A DNA stretch of 64,000 nt from Henricia sp. BOLD:AAB3569 (GCA_037783545.1 JBBELK010000298.1:1612001-1676000), one strand, 5' to 3'. Positions 20,941-32,193 are shown, counted from the stretch's first letter. Translations and numbers: made by a program. The notes: a model not told the origin generated them from the letters alone.

Positions 20941-21246
20941 TCAATTACACGACATTTTAACGTTTTAATAATGTTATTTTATGTTAGTTTCACAATGTTT
21001 TGCTTACAACCTTTCAACAATGTTTTTAAAATGTTATGTGTTTGCTGGGCAGAAGCTGTTTTACAAGGGTATGTAACCGAAAACTGTAGGACATTTTGTT
21101 TGACGAAGGTTAAACTGCCCAAAATTTGTTTGTTAATTTTGTCCCGCGTTGTAACTTCACCCCATTTTCTTGTCTAACGCAGTGATAAATATCGAGGGCG
21201 AAGTGACTCAAGTCGTAACATGTGTGCAATGCACCTTTGTTCCTCG

Positions 21247-21656
21247 GTATTGATTGCTTTCGATGACGTAGAACATCCGGGAATGTGTGGTGGGCAACAG
21301 TCACGCGCGTACACGCGCGCGCCAATGGACGCACATGAACACGCGTAAAAAATACTCACCAGCGTAATTTCATTCGAAGATGCCACACACGCGCGTTGCG
21401 ATACGTTCAATTTATTGAGCATGCACTCGGCTTGTAAAAACGAAAGTACTTTTAGTTGATCGCGATTTTTAGCCTGAAGAAATGCGTTTTTATCTTTCTC
21501 GATACAACAGCCATGGCGCAACAACGTAAAGCAACGTCAAGCAACATTGCGCTTTTCTTGCTCTTTTTGTCGGTTATTACTCGAGCCACGTGGGTCATGA
21601 AAAATGCCCACCAAAATGGTGGATGGAAGGGGTGACGTCATCGGAAAGCAATCAAT
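21247..21656. mobile_element. MITE, GATTGCTTTCC family, full-length
   Basis: Ends TATTGATTGCTTTCGATGACG and TCGGAAAGCAATCAATA. It is inverted relative to 8460-8888 and shares its interior (GTTGCGATACG, CACACACGCGCGTTG, TGAAAAATGCCCACC). Confidence 0.8.
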
Positions 21657-21839
21657 ATTGCATGCATAAATCAAATAGGCCTTTCTCCGACTTATTTTAT
21701 TTTTTTTGGTAAGAGGTGAGAAGTTGATCATATTTTTTTTAAAGACTCATCAAGCATTTTAGGAGTGAGAAATTGCAAGATTTTGTAATGAAACATTAAC
21801 AAAAAAAAACCAAACAAACAAACTTTGCTTGAGAACATG

Positions 21840-23460
21840 ATTTCAGAACATTTCGAACTTCGTCGCGAGAGGGCGCCCTTAAAAGTGATGACGTAATTTA
21901 CATTTTGTGAATGCCATTTCGTCCGATCGGTGGATGTTGTACAATAAAAATAAAAAAAGGTCAATTTAAGTGCACTTCGGGTTTCTACATGTTCTAGTGG
22001 AAGTGATGAAAATTAAAGGAAATTTAGATCTCGGTTAGCTGTGAGTGTTACTGCAAGAGTTAGGGTCATATGTTAAAGTGCCGATTTCGTATTGATTTTT
22101 GATTATTTCAACCATACATTTTCAATTTATTGTAATATGACACTTGATGACGTCATCGTGATAATAGTTTTATATGTCACAGATATCGTAGCAGGCAAAA
22201 TGAACTTCATCAATACTCCAAAAGCAAGCAAATTAAAGTCAAGTTAAAAAAACACTGAATGCCCCACATTTAAAGGATCGATGACGTCACTGAAGTTTTG
22301 ACCATACAAAGTTGTTTGGCGCTTATTTAGCTCTACAATCACTAATATTGAGCTAATTTGCACAAACGTAGCCATAGAAGTAAATATTTTGACATTTTTA
22401 ACTTTGTCGCCAGAGGGTGCCCTTCCAAGTGATGACGTCATCACTTACATTTTTAGAAAGCCCATTCACCCTGGACACTAATACTACAAACCCGATTCCT
22501 GCATCGTTTACCATTTTCAACAATTAATTAATTACGTTAATTTACGTGAACTTCCGGTTTCTACCGGAAGTCAACAAAATCAAAGGTCATTGTCTGTGTA
22601 CGAAACTTAGATCATTGCTAGCTGTGACTGTTACCGCAATAAACGTGGTCATATGTTAAAGTGCTGATTTTTTATTGATTATTGAAAATTCGTACCTTTA
22701 ATTTTCAATGCATTGTAATTTGACGCACGATGACGTCATCATGACGTCATTACAACATGTCACTAAGCTAACCACAGACAACATACCTGTGAAGTTTTAT
22801 TTGTATCCGATGTTGGGTTCTTCGAATATAGGTCATCAAAGCTTTACAATTCAAATGCATGTAAAATTCCACTTGATGACGTCATCGAAGTATGACACCA
22901 CAGGCATGTGTACTGACCCAAGGTCTTGTTATATACCAAGTTTGACAATTTTTAGAAAAACTTCCCCACAGACATCTGTTTAAAATACGTTTGGAAGAAT
23001 GTTAATCTTGTTGCTAGAGGGCGCTATTACGTACGATGACGTAATAACTTTTATTTTTGGTAAGCCTGATGGGCTGTGACACTAACACCGTTGATTCCGT
23101 CTCAATACCTCTGACCATTTTTAAACTAGGGGGCACTTCCGGAAGTGAGCAAGGTCAAATGTCAACGCCACATTTTTTTGATAGCCTACCCTTGTTGAAC
23201 CATAACACAGTTTACCACATCCCTCTACCCCTTAATACAAGGCAAAGTCTGTTTGACCAATAGGGAATGATGTCAAAGGTCAAGGCATGTGGGCATCTCA
23301 AAGACAATTATCAGTGATCGTATATGCCGAAGGAATCAAGATCGTAGGTCAAACGGTTGATTTTTTATGAATGTTTGAATATGGAAAACATTAAATTTCA
23401 TGCCCCTTTAACCCGACACCTGATGACATCATAATGACGTATTTGTTTTAGGACCGTCCT
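21840..23460. repeat. Three diverged repeats of about 550-600 bp with TGACGTCA sites
   Basis: Matching blocks recur at about 21858, 22408 and 23008: a GAGAGGGCGCCC-like stretch followed by GTGATGACGT. GGTCATATGTTAAAGTGC recurs at about 22065 and 22645. The palindrome TGACGTCA, or a one-base variant, occurs repeatedly (22148, 22270, 22430, 22729, 22740, 22876, 23036 among them). No coding seen. Confidence 0.65.
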
Positions 23461-23469
23461 TACAATTAA

Positions 23470-24375
23470 AAGTTTCATTGTTATCAGAATTTAGGAACAT
23501 ATTGAAAAAGTGAGCCGAACGGTTTATGTGCATTGTTAATGGTACTTCCGGGTTAGAAGATGGAAAGAAAAAAAATCCGGACAAAAACAATACCTTTTCC
23601 GCAGGATTTGCGGAAAAGCTAAAAAAAACATATTCAAATTTTTCAGCCCGTCTTAATTTATGTTTTGTACACAAGTGACGTTTTAATGCCAGTAGGAAAC
23701 AAGGCCTACTCAATTCTTTCTACCCACAATGAGTTGGCGTGGATGTGAACACTGGCTGGCTGGTGAATTGTTGTCTTGTTCCCAACGAAAAGAATTGAGG
23801 AGTTGATCATGGATTCAGACCTGCAGTGTACAATATGAGACGGGCTTATAATGAGTTGTTAAAAAAATTATCAACTTTCCAACTCTTAACCCCTGTCGCA
23901 ACCCATCGGCCTACAACTTAAGTACAACATGTAAATGATTTCAGGCTTTACTTAGTGCCAATTAAAATTATCTTGCGCTATATTCGAACACCACAGATAT
24001 CCGTTAAAAGATAGATAAGAAACGGAGGACGTACGCGCATAACCGCGCCATCTCATTACCATAGCTTTGGGCACATTAATTTTTATAGTTTTTGGCACCA
24101 TTTGCATAAGTTTGGACACCTCATTGCATGGTTTGGGGCACTTCCCTATTGAATTACATGTACACGTAAAACCGCATGCGCACTTTCTCAATTTTTGTGA
24201 CGATCGCGCGTACGTGTTATGTTCAAACACAAAACGCGCTACACGCGCACGCGTTCCAAACCGCCTGAAACCGGTACATGAGCGGAAATTTTCCAGACGA
24301 AATTAAAGTCATACGGCTATTAATTTAAATAAAAACGATTAAAAGTGTGCGGAAAATCACAATACACAAGTGCGT
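23470..24375. other. Intergenic, no gene recognised
   Basis: Mixed AT-rich sequence with a GCGCGTACGTGTTATGTTCAAACACAAAACGCGC stretch at about 24207 that resembles one near 52203. A block at 23790-23880 weakly resembles 31670-31860. No supported gene. Confidence 0.4.
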
Positions 24376-24379
24376 TTTC

Positions 24380-24545
24380 AGGTGTTTTCCGGTATTTGGT
24401 ATGTTTTCCGGTATTTAGTATATTTTCCGGTATTTAGTATGTTTTCCGGTATTTAGTATGTTTTCCGGTATTTAGTATGTTTTCCGGTGTTTTCCGGTAT
24501 TTAGTATGTTTTCCGGTGTTTTCCGGTGTTTTCCGGTATATAGTA
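24380..24545. repeat. Minisatellite TTTTCCGGTATTTAGTATG
   Basis: About eight units of 19 bp, some shortened to TTTTCCGGTG. Perfect copies lie side by side in the middle. Confidence 0.9.
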
Positions 24546-24721
24546 CTACCGGACGTGGGTTATTTTTAGGAAAAATTCGAAGTTTTCCCATGACCAAATC
24601 TTTCGGGGCGCTTATAAAATAAACTTAAGGATATTCTTCTAACGTTACCGTTAATCGTCCGGTACAATAAGCCAGTTCGGAGTCTCGACTGCGCATGCGT
24701 CTCCCGACTTTGGTTTGAGAT

Positions 24722-25420
24722 TAGTCTTGGCCCAAGACTACTCTAGTCGATATTGGTTTGTGTACGCGTTGGCCATTCCCAGTAGTGGGCCCTCTTGCAG
24801 CACTAACTGGCCAACCCTTTGCTCACTAGAGTAGTCTTGGGAATTTCTCCCGGAAGTTCAGCATTGGGGGCGGTACCGTTTTATGTAAATAGCTGCAGAG
24901 GGTTTTATGATGGCACACAAGGGACATGGCATACCACAGATATCTTTGCAAATATTTGCAATGTCGCAATTATCTTCATAAACAAATGTATTTTGCGATG
25001 TAATACGCCTTTGCAAACATGTTTGTAAATATATTCGCAAACATTGGCCAAGAAACTTATGCCACCGAAAATATTAGCAACGATAAAACGGTCATGTTCG
25101 ATGATTCTTGTAAGCCGCCTTATATTTTTCAAACCATTCGAAGCGCGTGCACGCGGTGTATTTGGGTCACGCTCTGCGGTCGACGCGCTGTATTTGGGTC
25201 ACTCGCTGCATTCCGACGCGCTGCTCTATTTGGGTCACTCGCCGATTGGCTCCCTAGGAAAGCCTAGGCAAAAACAAAGAAAAAGTTAAAACTTCCGGGA
25301 GAAATTCCCAAGACTACTCTAGTGAGCAAAGACTGGTCCGTTAGTGGTGCAAGAGGGCGCACTATATGGCCAACGCGTACACAAACCAATATCGACTAGA
25401 GTAGTCTTGGGCCAAGACTA
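24722..25420. mobile_element. 699-bp MULE-like element, perfect 9-bp TSD
   Basis: Inverted ends of about 140 bp begin TAGTCTTGGCCCAAGACTAC. They are flanked by the identical 9-mer GTTTGAGAT at 24713-24721 and 25421-25429. Long terminal inverted repeats with a 9-bp duplication point to the Mutator (MULE) superfamily. The short interior (24860-25284) has only spurious frames, so it is non-autonomous. Confidence 0.8.
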
Positions 25421-25654
25421 GTTTGAGATAAACAAAGCGGTAGGCATTGTGTATCTCATCTCAGCCCCGATGTACTGTAACATCAAGTCAAACAACGTGA
25501 CACCATGACTATGTTATCTTGTTTTATTCTGGGATAGCTGCAGTCACATACGCCCACTTTAAGTACAATGTCATGTGATTTGTACTACATAATATACATT
25601 ACAAAAATCTGGCTCTGGAAAAGTGCCATCACAACTTGTTAAACCAGTTGAATC

Positions 25655-26500
25655 AACATGATATTGGATATTTAGAAAATTTAGCTCAAAATACGTACCC
25701 CGAGATATAGGCGAAAAAACAGATTAAAACTTAAAAGTAGAAAAATTACTCTGGATAATTCCTATCTGACCCCCTCTGGCGATCGAGCAGCCAGAATCGT
25801 ACTGGCCGACTCCAGAGTAATATCTCTCAAGGAAAATACTAACAAACAAGGAAGTTGTTCGTTTATAGCCATGTTTTATAATAAAAGTGCTATAGACCAC
25901 CTCGTTATATTTCAGTGTTTAAACATTGTATACATACCAATATTTAAAACGCACCCTAACAAAATACAACCAAGTGCACACGAGTTTCGCGACTCGACGT
26001 TGAAATCATTTGTTCAACATGGCTACCACAGGACAATTAACTCTGGCCATCGCCTTGTCCAATGCGAAAGTGGATTTTTTGGAATATTTAGCTCGAAATA
26101 CGTACCCTGAGATAGGCGAAAAAAACAGAGATTAAAACTGAAACAGAAAAATACTCTGGGAAAATTCCTATCTGACCCCCTCCGGCGATCGAACAGCCAG
26201 AATCGTACTGGCTGACTCCAGGGTAACATCTCTCGAGGAAAATACGAGCAAACAAAGTATAATATTAGTAAGTTATTCGTTTATAACACTATAGTTCAGA
26301 GCGAAAGTGCTATGGACCACCTTATTATAATTCAGTATTTAAACATTGTATAGATACACGAGTATTGCAATTGCACCCTAATTATATACCAGCATGTGCA
26401 CACGAGTTTCACGACGTTGAAATCCTTTGTTCAACATGGCTACCACTGGACCACTCTGGCCATCAACATTGTCAAATGCCTTGTACTTAATACTGAAATA
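25655..26500 (+). repeat. Two tandem repeats of about 410 bp with gene-fragment character
   Basis: CCTATCTGACCCCCTC recurs at 25761 and 26167, and CAACATGGCTACCAC at 26015 and 26432. Between them both copies keep an open frame: one reads LDNSYLTPSGDR then AARIVLADSRV, the other LWENSYLTPSGDR then TARIVLADSRV. A short frame from 26019 (MATTGQLTLAIALSNAK, then FLEYLARNTYPEIGE) ends at 26135. I do not recognise the protein; it may be a captured gene fragment. Confidence 0.45.
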
Positions 26501-26509
26501 TTGTCAAAC

Positions 26510-26512
<3 letters not shown>

Positions 26513-26550
<38 letters not shown>
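26513..26550. repeat. (AT)n microsatellite
   Basis: About 19 uninterrupted AT dinucleotides. Confidence 0.95.
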
Positions 26551-27167
26551 GTGTTTGTAAACCGATTCAACTCCTGACATAAATTTATATATACTTCTCC
26601 CCGGTACGAAAGTCGGGATTTAGTGCAGAATTACAGACACACGATTAAAATGTTTCGATTAAGATAAAAGACATAAAAGTGATGTGTCCGCCTTTGGGGA
26701 AAATGCTCAATGAAATTATATAAGAACGAAGACCATTTTTCTTGAAAAAAATGAACTGTGTGTGACGCTGTGACTGCCTGCGAATGACTTGCAACCGGCC
26801 ATGCAAGTGTACCACATTACACGGCGCATTCTACGCACCAGTACACCACAATCAAACCTTTAGACCTTACGTAACACCCACCAACAGGTGCTCTCACACT
26901 TACGATGAGATAACAATTCTCTTCTTATTGCATGCCGAAGAGAATTTATAAATCTCATCTCAGCCCCGATGTACTGTAACATCAAGTCAAACAACGTGAC
27001 ACCATGACTATGTTATCTTGTTTTATTCTGGGATAGCTGCAGTCACATACGCCCACTTTAAGTACAATGTCATGTGATTTGTACTATAATGCGAGGACAA
27101 AGTTTGCATTGAAAACGAAGAAAAGTGACATAATTATACTTTAGCCGCGATGGCTCTATGTAGCACC

Positions 27168-27605
27168 TTAAAGATTCATAGCAAAGGATAAATGATAATT
27201 TGTTAAAATAATAGTTTTCTGTGCATGTCCCCGGTTGCAACCGGTTCTCCTTCTCCCGCAGGTGATACAGAACCCGCTTCCGATGCCTCTCCGATCTATA
27301 CGTGCTTGTCCTAGGAAAAGGTGCGTATCGCAACTGACACGTACTAAAATGTCAATCAGCTTTCTGTAGGTCGTATAGTGCACGGGATTCGTTAATAGCT
27401 GTGGCATATGCAGCTTAAAGGCCTGTTCGCAATAGTGAACTCCTATAGTGGCCGGGTAACGCATGCGGAGTGCCCATCCTGTGAAAATTGTCCTTGTCCG
27501 AGATAATGGAGATTCCTTTAACAGAACGTGATGCGATAAAGTCGGCAAAATAATGAAAAAGACATGCAGACGAATGTCAGGTGTATGATGATTCATGTTG
27601 GCCAC
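27168..27605 (-). CDS. Unrecognised 145-codon frame inside Helentron-like unit 2
   Basis: An open frame starting MANMNHHTPDIRLHVFF, with mixed composition (GVHYCEQAFKLHMPQ, RVSCDTHLFLGQ) and no domain I know. It could be cargo carried by the element, or a chance frame. No splice or promoter support seen. Confidence 0.2.
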   Translation of the reverse strand: MANMNHHTPDIRLHVFFIILPTLSHHVLLKESPLSRTRTIFTGWALRMRYPATIGVHYCEQAFKLHMPQLLTNPVHYTTYRKLIDILVRVSCDTHLFLGQARIDRRGIGSGFCITCGRRRTGCNRGHAQKTIILTNYHLSFAMNL

Positions 27606-28069
27606 TTTCGACGAGGATTAGTCTAATATTTGACAGCTTCTCACCCAAAAGGAGTATTGAGAACTTTATGATTATTGATGGTTTGGTGCGTGCTGTCCAG
27701 GACTGATTCAATGAAGCTTAATTGGTAAGGGAACCAACATATACTGGCCGACTTGTGTCCATCTGATGGTGCGGATTTCAAGGCTAGTCTGGTGGATGAA
27801 ACCTGAAGACGCGGCGAATGCCGTTTTCACTCCGTTGGTTTCGCTGCGAAAACTCGAAGCCTGATGACTTCCTGCGCGGATTGCGTGCGGCTTACAGGCT
27901 AAGGGAAATCACCAGCCCGTGCGCTTCGATAATCGTCTACTTTTCAGGTGCTTTCAAATGACATTTTTCAAAATGCTCTGAAAGTAAAAAACAAAACTTT
28001 AGGGAAGGAACAAATTAAGTTTTCATACTGGCGTGTACGAACAGTAGCACGTACAAACGCTGCCTAACT

Positions 28070-28520
28070 GGCTTGATCGACTGGTCATAGACACTCGTGG
28101 TCTGCAGATATCACTCGTGGGCATCGACTGCCTAACCGACTGGTGATAGACACTCGTGGTCTGAATATGTCACTCGTGGACATCCACAGCCTAAAAGCTA
28201 TAACTGGCTTGATTATTGACTAGTCATAGACACTCATGGTCTGCGGCTATCACTCGTGGACAAAACTAAACACTTTATCATACTAGCATGTCCGCTATTG
28301 TCGTTTAAAATCACTCACTCAAGACTGCATGTTTCGCAGATGACCATTACAGACAGCTGTTGCGGAAATGTCAAAGTTTTTTGTTTGTTTTGTTTTTTGT
28401 TTTTTTTTATTGTTTTTATTTTGACGAACACCCACACGTGCAAACATGCTAACAGCCTTGCTTTGTCGACTCACCATAGACACTCGTGGTCTGCGGATGT
28501 CACTCGTGGACATGGCGATT
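28070..28520. repeat. Interspersed 50-60-bp repeat (CATAGACACTCGTGGTCTG)
   Basis: The phrase ATAGACACTCGTGGTCTG followed by TCACTCGTGGACAT occurs at about 28087, 28148, 28227 and 28477. The first three are near-tandem; the fourth lies 240 bp further on. Confidence 0.75.
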
Positions 28521-28914
28521 ATACACAAAGCAAACCCGTCATCAAGAGCTTGCAGTTCGTTACATTTCCGAAAACAAATCCGTGACCGTTACCTCCAACA
28601 AGTTCAAAGTTTCGGTAGCTTTGCAGCTTATTTACTTGCGTAACCAAAAAACTCAAAACATAAAGAGAGGCGGCGCGCCCAAATGTTTTGTATGCTCAAT
28701 TTACAATAAAAAGTGCAAATGCCGACTTCACAGCCGGGGTACAAAACATTTAGTCGGGAAGGTCTCCTACGATTTGAATGCATGTATTCTGTGCAATAAA
28801 GAATTAGAGGGAAAAAATCTCCATGTCTCTTGGCCAAATAAACCCCATGTGTTATGGAGCACGACAAAAATCCTAATTTTTTCAAACAAGCACGTTAAAT
28901 CGTTTCACAACTAA
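28486..28914 (+). CDS. Unrecognised 142-codon Cys-rich frame inside Helentron-like unit 2
   Basis: The frame contains paired cysteines (CFVC..CKC..CILC) between residues of about 75 and 110. I recognise no family. The first third overlaps the 28.4-kb repeat, so if real it would start later. It may be a chance frame. Confidence 0.2.
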   Translation: MVCGCHSWTWRLYTKQTRHQELAVRYISENKSVTVTSNKFKVSVALQLIYLRNQKTQNIKRGGAPKCFVCSIYNKKCKCRLHSRGTKHLVGKVSYDLNACILCNKELEGKNLHVSWPNKPHVLWSTTKILIFSNKHVKSFHN

Positions 28915-28929
28915 AGGCAGGTTTCCTTG

Positions 28930-30540
28930 CCAAATTTATCCTCTCTGAAACAGTGTCATATAATCCAAACCGCGCATACGCTGCGCTCACACGAAATATA
29001 TAGACACTCGGATTTTATGGTAAACACAAGGCAGAGCAACCGGCCCCCAATCATAAGCTCAATGCAAATGGTTCAGTAACAATAGAGAAATCACCAGGCA
29101 AACCTGAACCCTGACCCTGCGTACGGCCACCCTCACATCCAGCTGCGCCACACGTCCCCCAATTGCCCAACCTCTAATGACACCTCGCAAAACTGTGGAT
29201 GCGATTAATGCAATTGTACTCTTAAATTGCGTAATTCGAAATTCATATTCTGGAGCTGTCCGAGTGTGCCCGTTGATTCGGGCCTAAATGCTACAGCATG
29301 ATGTAAACTATATTTCAGTTAACGACTTATAGTCTTAATTAGCACGAGTTTGTCCTCTAGATCTGTGCATACATTAATATGCTCGAGGATATACACAACT
29401 GCAATGTGACAATTCTCAGAATGGTCGGTATTTGAATAAATGTCAGTACAGTACTGCAGTTGCAAGGTGTAAAGGGCTTACCCTTCATACATGTATCCAG
29501 GCTGTGTTGCTCGAAGCGCAACTGGGCAAAGTTAACCGAACAGAAAGAATGTTCGCGTGAACATGCTCCGCGAGATTCAATCTGCCTATACATATATATA
29601 CTTGCTAAAGGTTTGGGAAACATTCCGAAGCACTCTGAAGAGTGTAATGAAAATGTAATTGTTTTCTTTCGTCCGACTCAATAACCACTAAAAGGTGTTC
29701 AAATTTTTAATGGAAAATCAATTTAGGAGTGGAAGACAATATCTCGGTCTCGACCAGAGTACGGAATTCGTGCAGAAAACATGAGGGAAAACAGTCTCTG
29801 TAATATAGCATTATAAAGGTTCAGACGTTCGGAATAAGAAAAATAGCACTGTCGAGGCTTCATGTTTGGAGACTCAGACGTTACTAATTAGCACGCTCAT
29901 GGTCGAAGACCAGCCGTTTTGGATATCAAGAACCACTATACTTACGTTAACAGCACAGATGTTTTGTATTTATTTATTTGTTTTCATTATAGACGTTTTC
30001 AAAAATAGACAAGCCGTATTTTGTATAGATTGGTTTCATAGTAATAATGCACCGAAAGCGGAGCTAAAACTGTACGGCGGCCATGTAGTTTCGTTCTCAT
30101 AACATGCGTACAAAGTCATGTACATACATGCATGTATGCCTAGGCCCCTCACAAATACAAATAATGCCTGGACTCAAATTGATAAATTCATATTCGTATT
30201 CATTTTCTGCCAATGACACATGCAAAGTCTCAGTATAGCTTCAAATAGGTAGTTTAAACTAAACGGGTACTTATCTTAGATTATTGCTGACGTCCTTTTA
30301 AGTTCGCGCAAGTAGATTGAAGTGTCCAGCAAGAATTCAGTAGTTGACCTCGGAGTGAAATACCCCTGCTCTATTTGGCCACGCGTTTGACCAGATTTCG
30401 TTGACTCGGTTTACTGCGACCCCATTAGCTGGCAACTTGCGTGTTCCCCCGCAGTGAAGGCTTGAAATTAGCAAATTTTTCTGGTTGTTTAGTATCGAAG
30501 CAAACGACATAGAAAATACGGGGAAGAGAGAAATCTAAAA
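28930..30540. other. Interior of Helentron-like unit 2, no gene recognised
   Basis: No convincing coding signal. The 78-codon frame at 29866-30102 has a hydrophobic middle (FCIYLFVFIIDVF) but no other support. Confidence 0.4.
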
Positions 30541-30904
30541 TGAACTGTGTGTGACGCTGTGACTGCCTGCGAATGACTTGCAACCGGCCATGCAAGTGTA
30601 CCACATTACACGGCGCATTCTACGCACCAGTACACCACAATCAAACCTTTAGACCTTACGTAACACCCACCAACAGGTGCTCTCACACTTACGATGAGAT
30701 AACAATTCTCTTCTTATTGCATGCCGAAGAGAATTTATAATTATCTTACGGCTTATACAACTCTATGGTTTATCTATATCTCAAATGACCTGTGTTTATC
30801 TCAAATGACCTGTGTTTATCTCAAATGACCTTGACACAAATAGACGTTCATTGCGCGCGCGAGATTCCGACGTCATTGTTTTGTTAAAAAAGGTTGGTTA
30901 AAGG

Positions 30905-32193
30905 CATGGAGCTATATATAAGAACTAGAGTGCGCACTTATCACGTGACCCCGTGCCTGTGCGCGGTACCCGGGCGTGCCGCCCTGGGACCGCGTCCGCC
31001 ATTTTGTTAGTGGTCAAAATAATTGATAAATACCCGGATGTATCCACTGCAGTCAACGGCGCGGCAGCTATAAATGGGTTTTTAAATGATTTATTCGCTG
31101 TTTAACGCCAGTCATGAGTGACCCTTTTCTACTGTACCTAGGAAGGTATAAACGTACACCTCTGCCACTAATTATGGCATAATAATGTTACAAAAAGTGC
31201 GAATTTTGTTAGAAACGTGATTTTAGAAATGAAAAAAAATACAGTTTTTCTCTTGAAAATGCTAGGTTATGCTATGTACTTAATGCATGGTGAACGGTAG
31301 AACGGTAGTTCTTCCCTCAGGCAGTCGGTTTCACCGGGAAATCCTGCACCTTACGGTCGCGCTGAACTAAATTATCCCAGAAATTTGAATTAAGTTCGAC
31401 GTATGAAACAATTTGGAGCGACTTGGTTCGCCAGAAGTCGAAAGATCGACTGTTCCAGTCAGTCAGAACGACTGAACAGCGACTTGGTTTCAGACGTCGA
31501 TCTTAAGTGTGCGCGCGGCTCGCATACGCCTGTCTGAAACAAAATTTTAATCGGAACGATCGTGCGCCTGTATGAAACGGGTGTTACTTTCCCCCAAGTT
31601 AATGGCTGAGGTACTAGTATACCCGAATGCTCTACCTACACACGCAAAAAGCAGTGGGGGACGTAGCAGGAAAGAACTAGGAAGTTGATCGTGGCTTCAG
31701 ACCTTGTGTGCAAAATAGATGAGGCATGCTGAAAAATAAAATCCGGTGTTTCCTCACAAAATCTTAAACTTTCCCACTCCAAATTTAGAGTTTTTCCATC
31801 AAATCTGCACATTCTAATGCTAGATAAGTCATTAAAAAAAATTCTGATCAACTCCCCAAATCTTGTACACTACCCGGGCGACGATTTTGAATGTTGTTTG
31901 GCCCATGGAGAAAGAAAAGTGTTTGGCCTAACTAAAGTTTCAATCTTTTAAAGTAAAATATAAAATATAAACAATGATCCGACAGTCAGGATGATTGTAG
32001 TTAGCAACCACATCTTTCTGCACCCCTATTGCTGAAAGCATTAATCTTAAAATAAAATTAAAGCTGAAAATACGCATGTCGTCAATACATTAGCACGTAC
32101 TTTTTGCCCACTAACAAAATGGCGTCCACGCACCCTTGAGGGCACGGGGTCACGTGATAAGTGCTCACTCTAGTTCCTATATATAGCTCTGTG
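30905..32193. mobile_element. 1289-bp hAT-like element, perfect 8-bp TSD
   Basis: Ends CATGGAGCTATATATA and TATATATAGCTCTGTG, extended by about 100 bp of imperfect inverted repeat (AACTAGAGTG, CACTTATCACGTGACCCCGTG, CAAAATGGCG/CGCCATTTTG). Identical GTTAAAGG lies at 30897-30904 and 32194-32201. The 8-bp duplication and CA..TG ends fit the hAT superfamily. No transposase frame, so it is non-autonomous. Confidence 0.8.
31380..31590. repeat. Inverted motifs (GTATGAAAC / CTGTCTGAAAC, GACTTGGTT) inside the hAT-like element
   Basis: Several short inverted and direct repeats built from CGACTTGGTT, AAGTCGAAAGATCGAC and TATGAAAC suggest a small second insertion within the element. Confidence 0.35.

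Larger units (their letters stand above)
16590..21049. mobile_element. 4.46-kb inverted-repeat-bounded element built of two tandem arrays
   Basis: Ends are CCCAGCAAACAC(A)ATAACATT and its inverse AATGTT..GTGTTTGCTGGG. The interior has no protein-coding gene: it is filled with 182-bp repeats (16600-17340 and 17770-18118) and 232-bp repeats (18690-20940). Both arrays carry AACGTT, AACATT and AATGTT at short intervals. I could not fix a target duplication. A non-autonomous DNA transposon with internal satellite expansion is the best reading. Confidence 0.65.
25453..26951 (+). mobile_element. Helentron/Helitron2-like element, unit 1 (1499 bp)
   Basis: Begins ATCTCATCTCAGCCCC and ends with GATGAGAT, a hairpin (AATTCTCTTC / GAAGAGAATT, 12-nt loop) and TTTATAA. 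The 5' terminal 8-mer ATCTCATC is the inverse of the 8-mer GATGAGAT just before the 3' hairpin. This asymmetric arrangement, with no target duplication, characterises Helitron2/Helentron elements. Unit 2 follows with no gap and shares the first 138 and last 200 bp. No Rep/helicase gene is present. Confidence 0.7.
26952..30740 (+). mobile_element. Helentron/Helitron2-like element, unit 2 (3789 bp)
   Basis: Starts with the same ATCTCATCTCAGCCCC and ends with the same GATGAGAT plus hairpin plus TTTATAA as unit 1. The terminal 138 and 200 bp look identical to unit 1; the interior is different and larger. It lies head-to-tail directly after unit 1. The pair is bordered by T on the left and TT on the right, in line with insertion between T residues as reported for Helentrons. 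Confidence 0.7.

Noticed and set aside
19151-21177. Open frames of 70-101 codons within 18.7-21.1 kb
   Set aside because: They follow the 232-bp repeat; the same text (VLRTLF.CYTQNVF) recurs because the DNA is tandemly repeated.
24380-24545. CRISPR-like array
   Set aside because: Units abut without spacers, the context is eukaryotic, and it is a simple 19-bp minisatellite.
25453-30740. LTR retrotransposon, because 138- and 200-bp blocks recur as direct repeats
   Set aside because: The blocks are different ends of a unit, not one repeated terminal block. No TG..CA borders, primer-binding site or gag-pol is present. Terminal hairpin and asymmetric inverted repeats fit a Helentron better.
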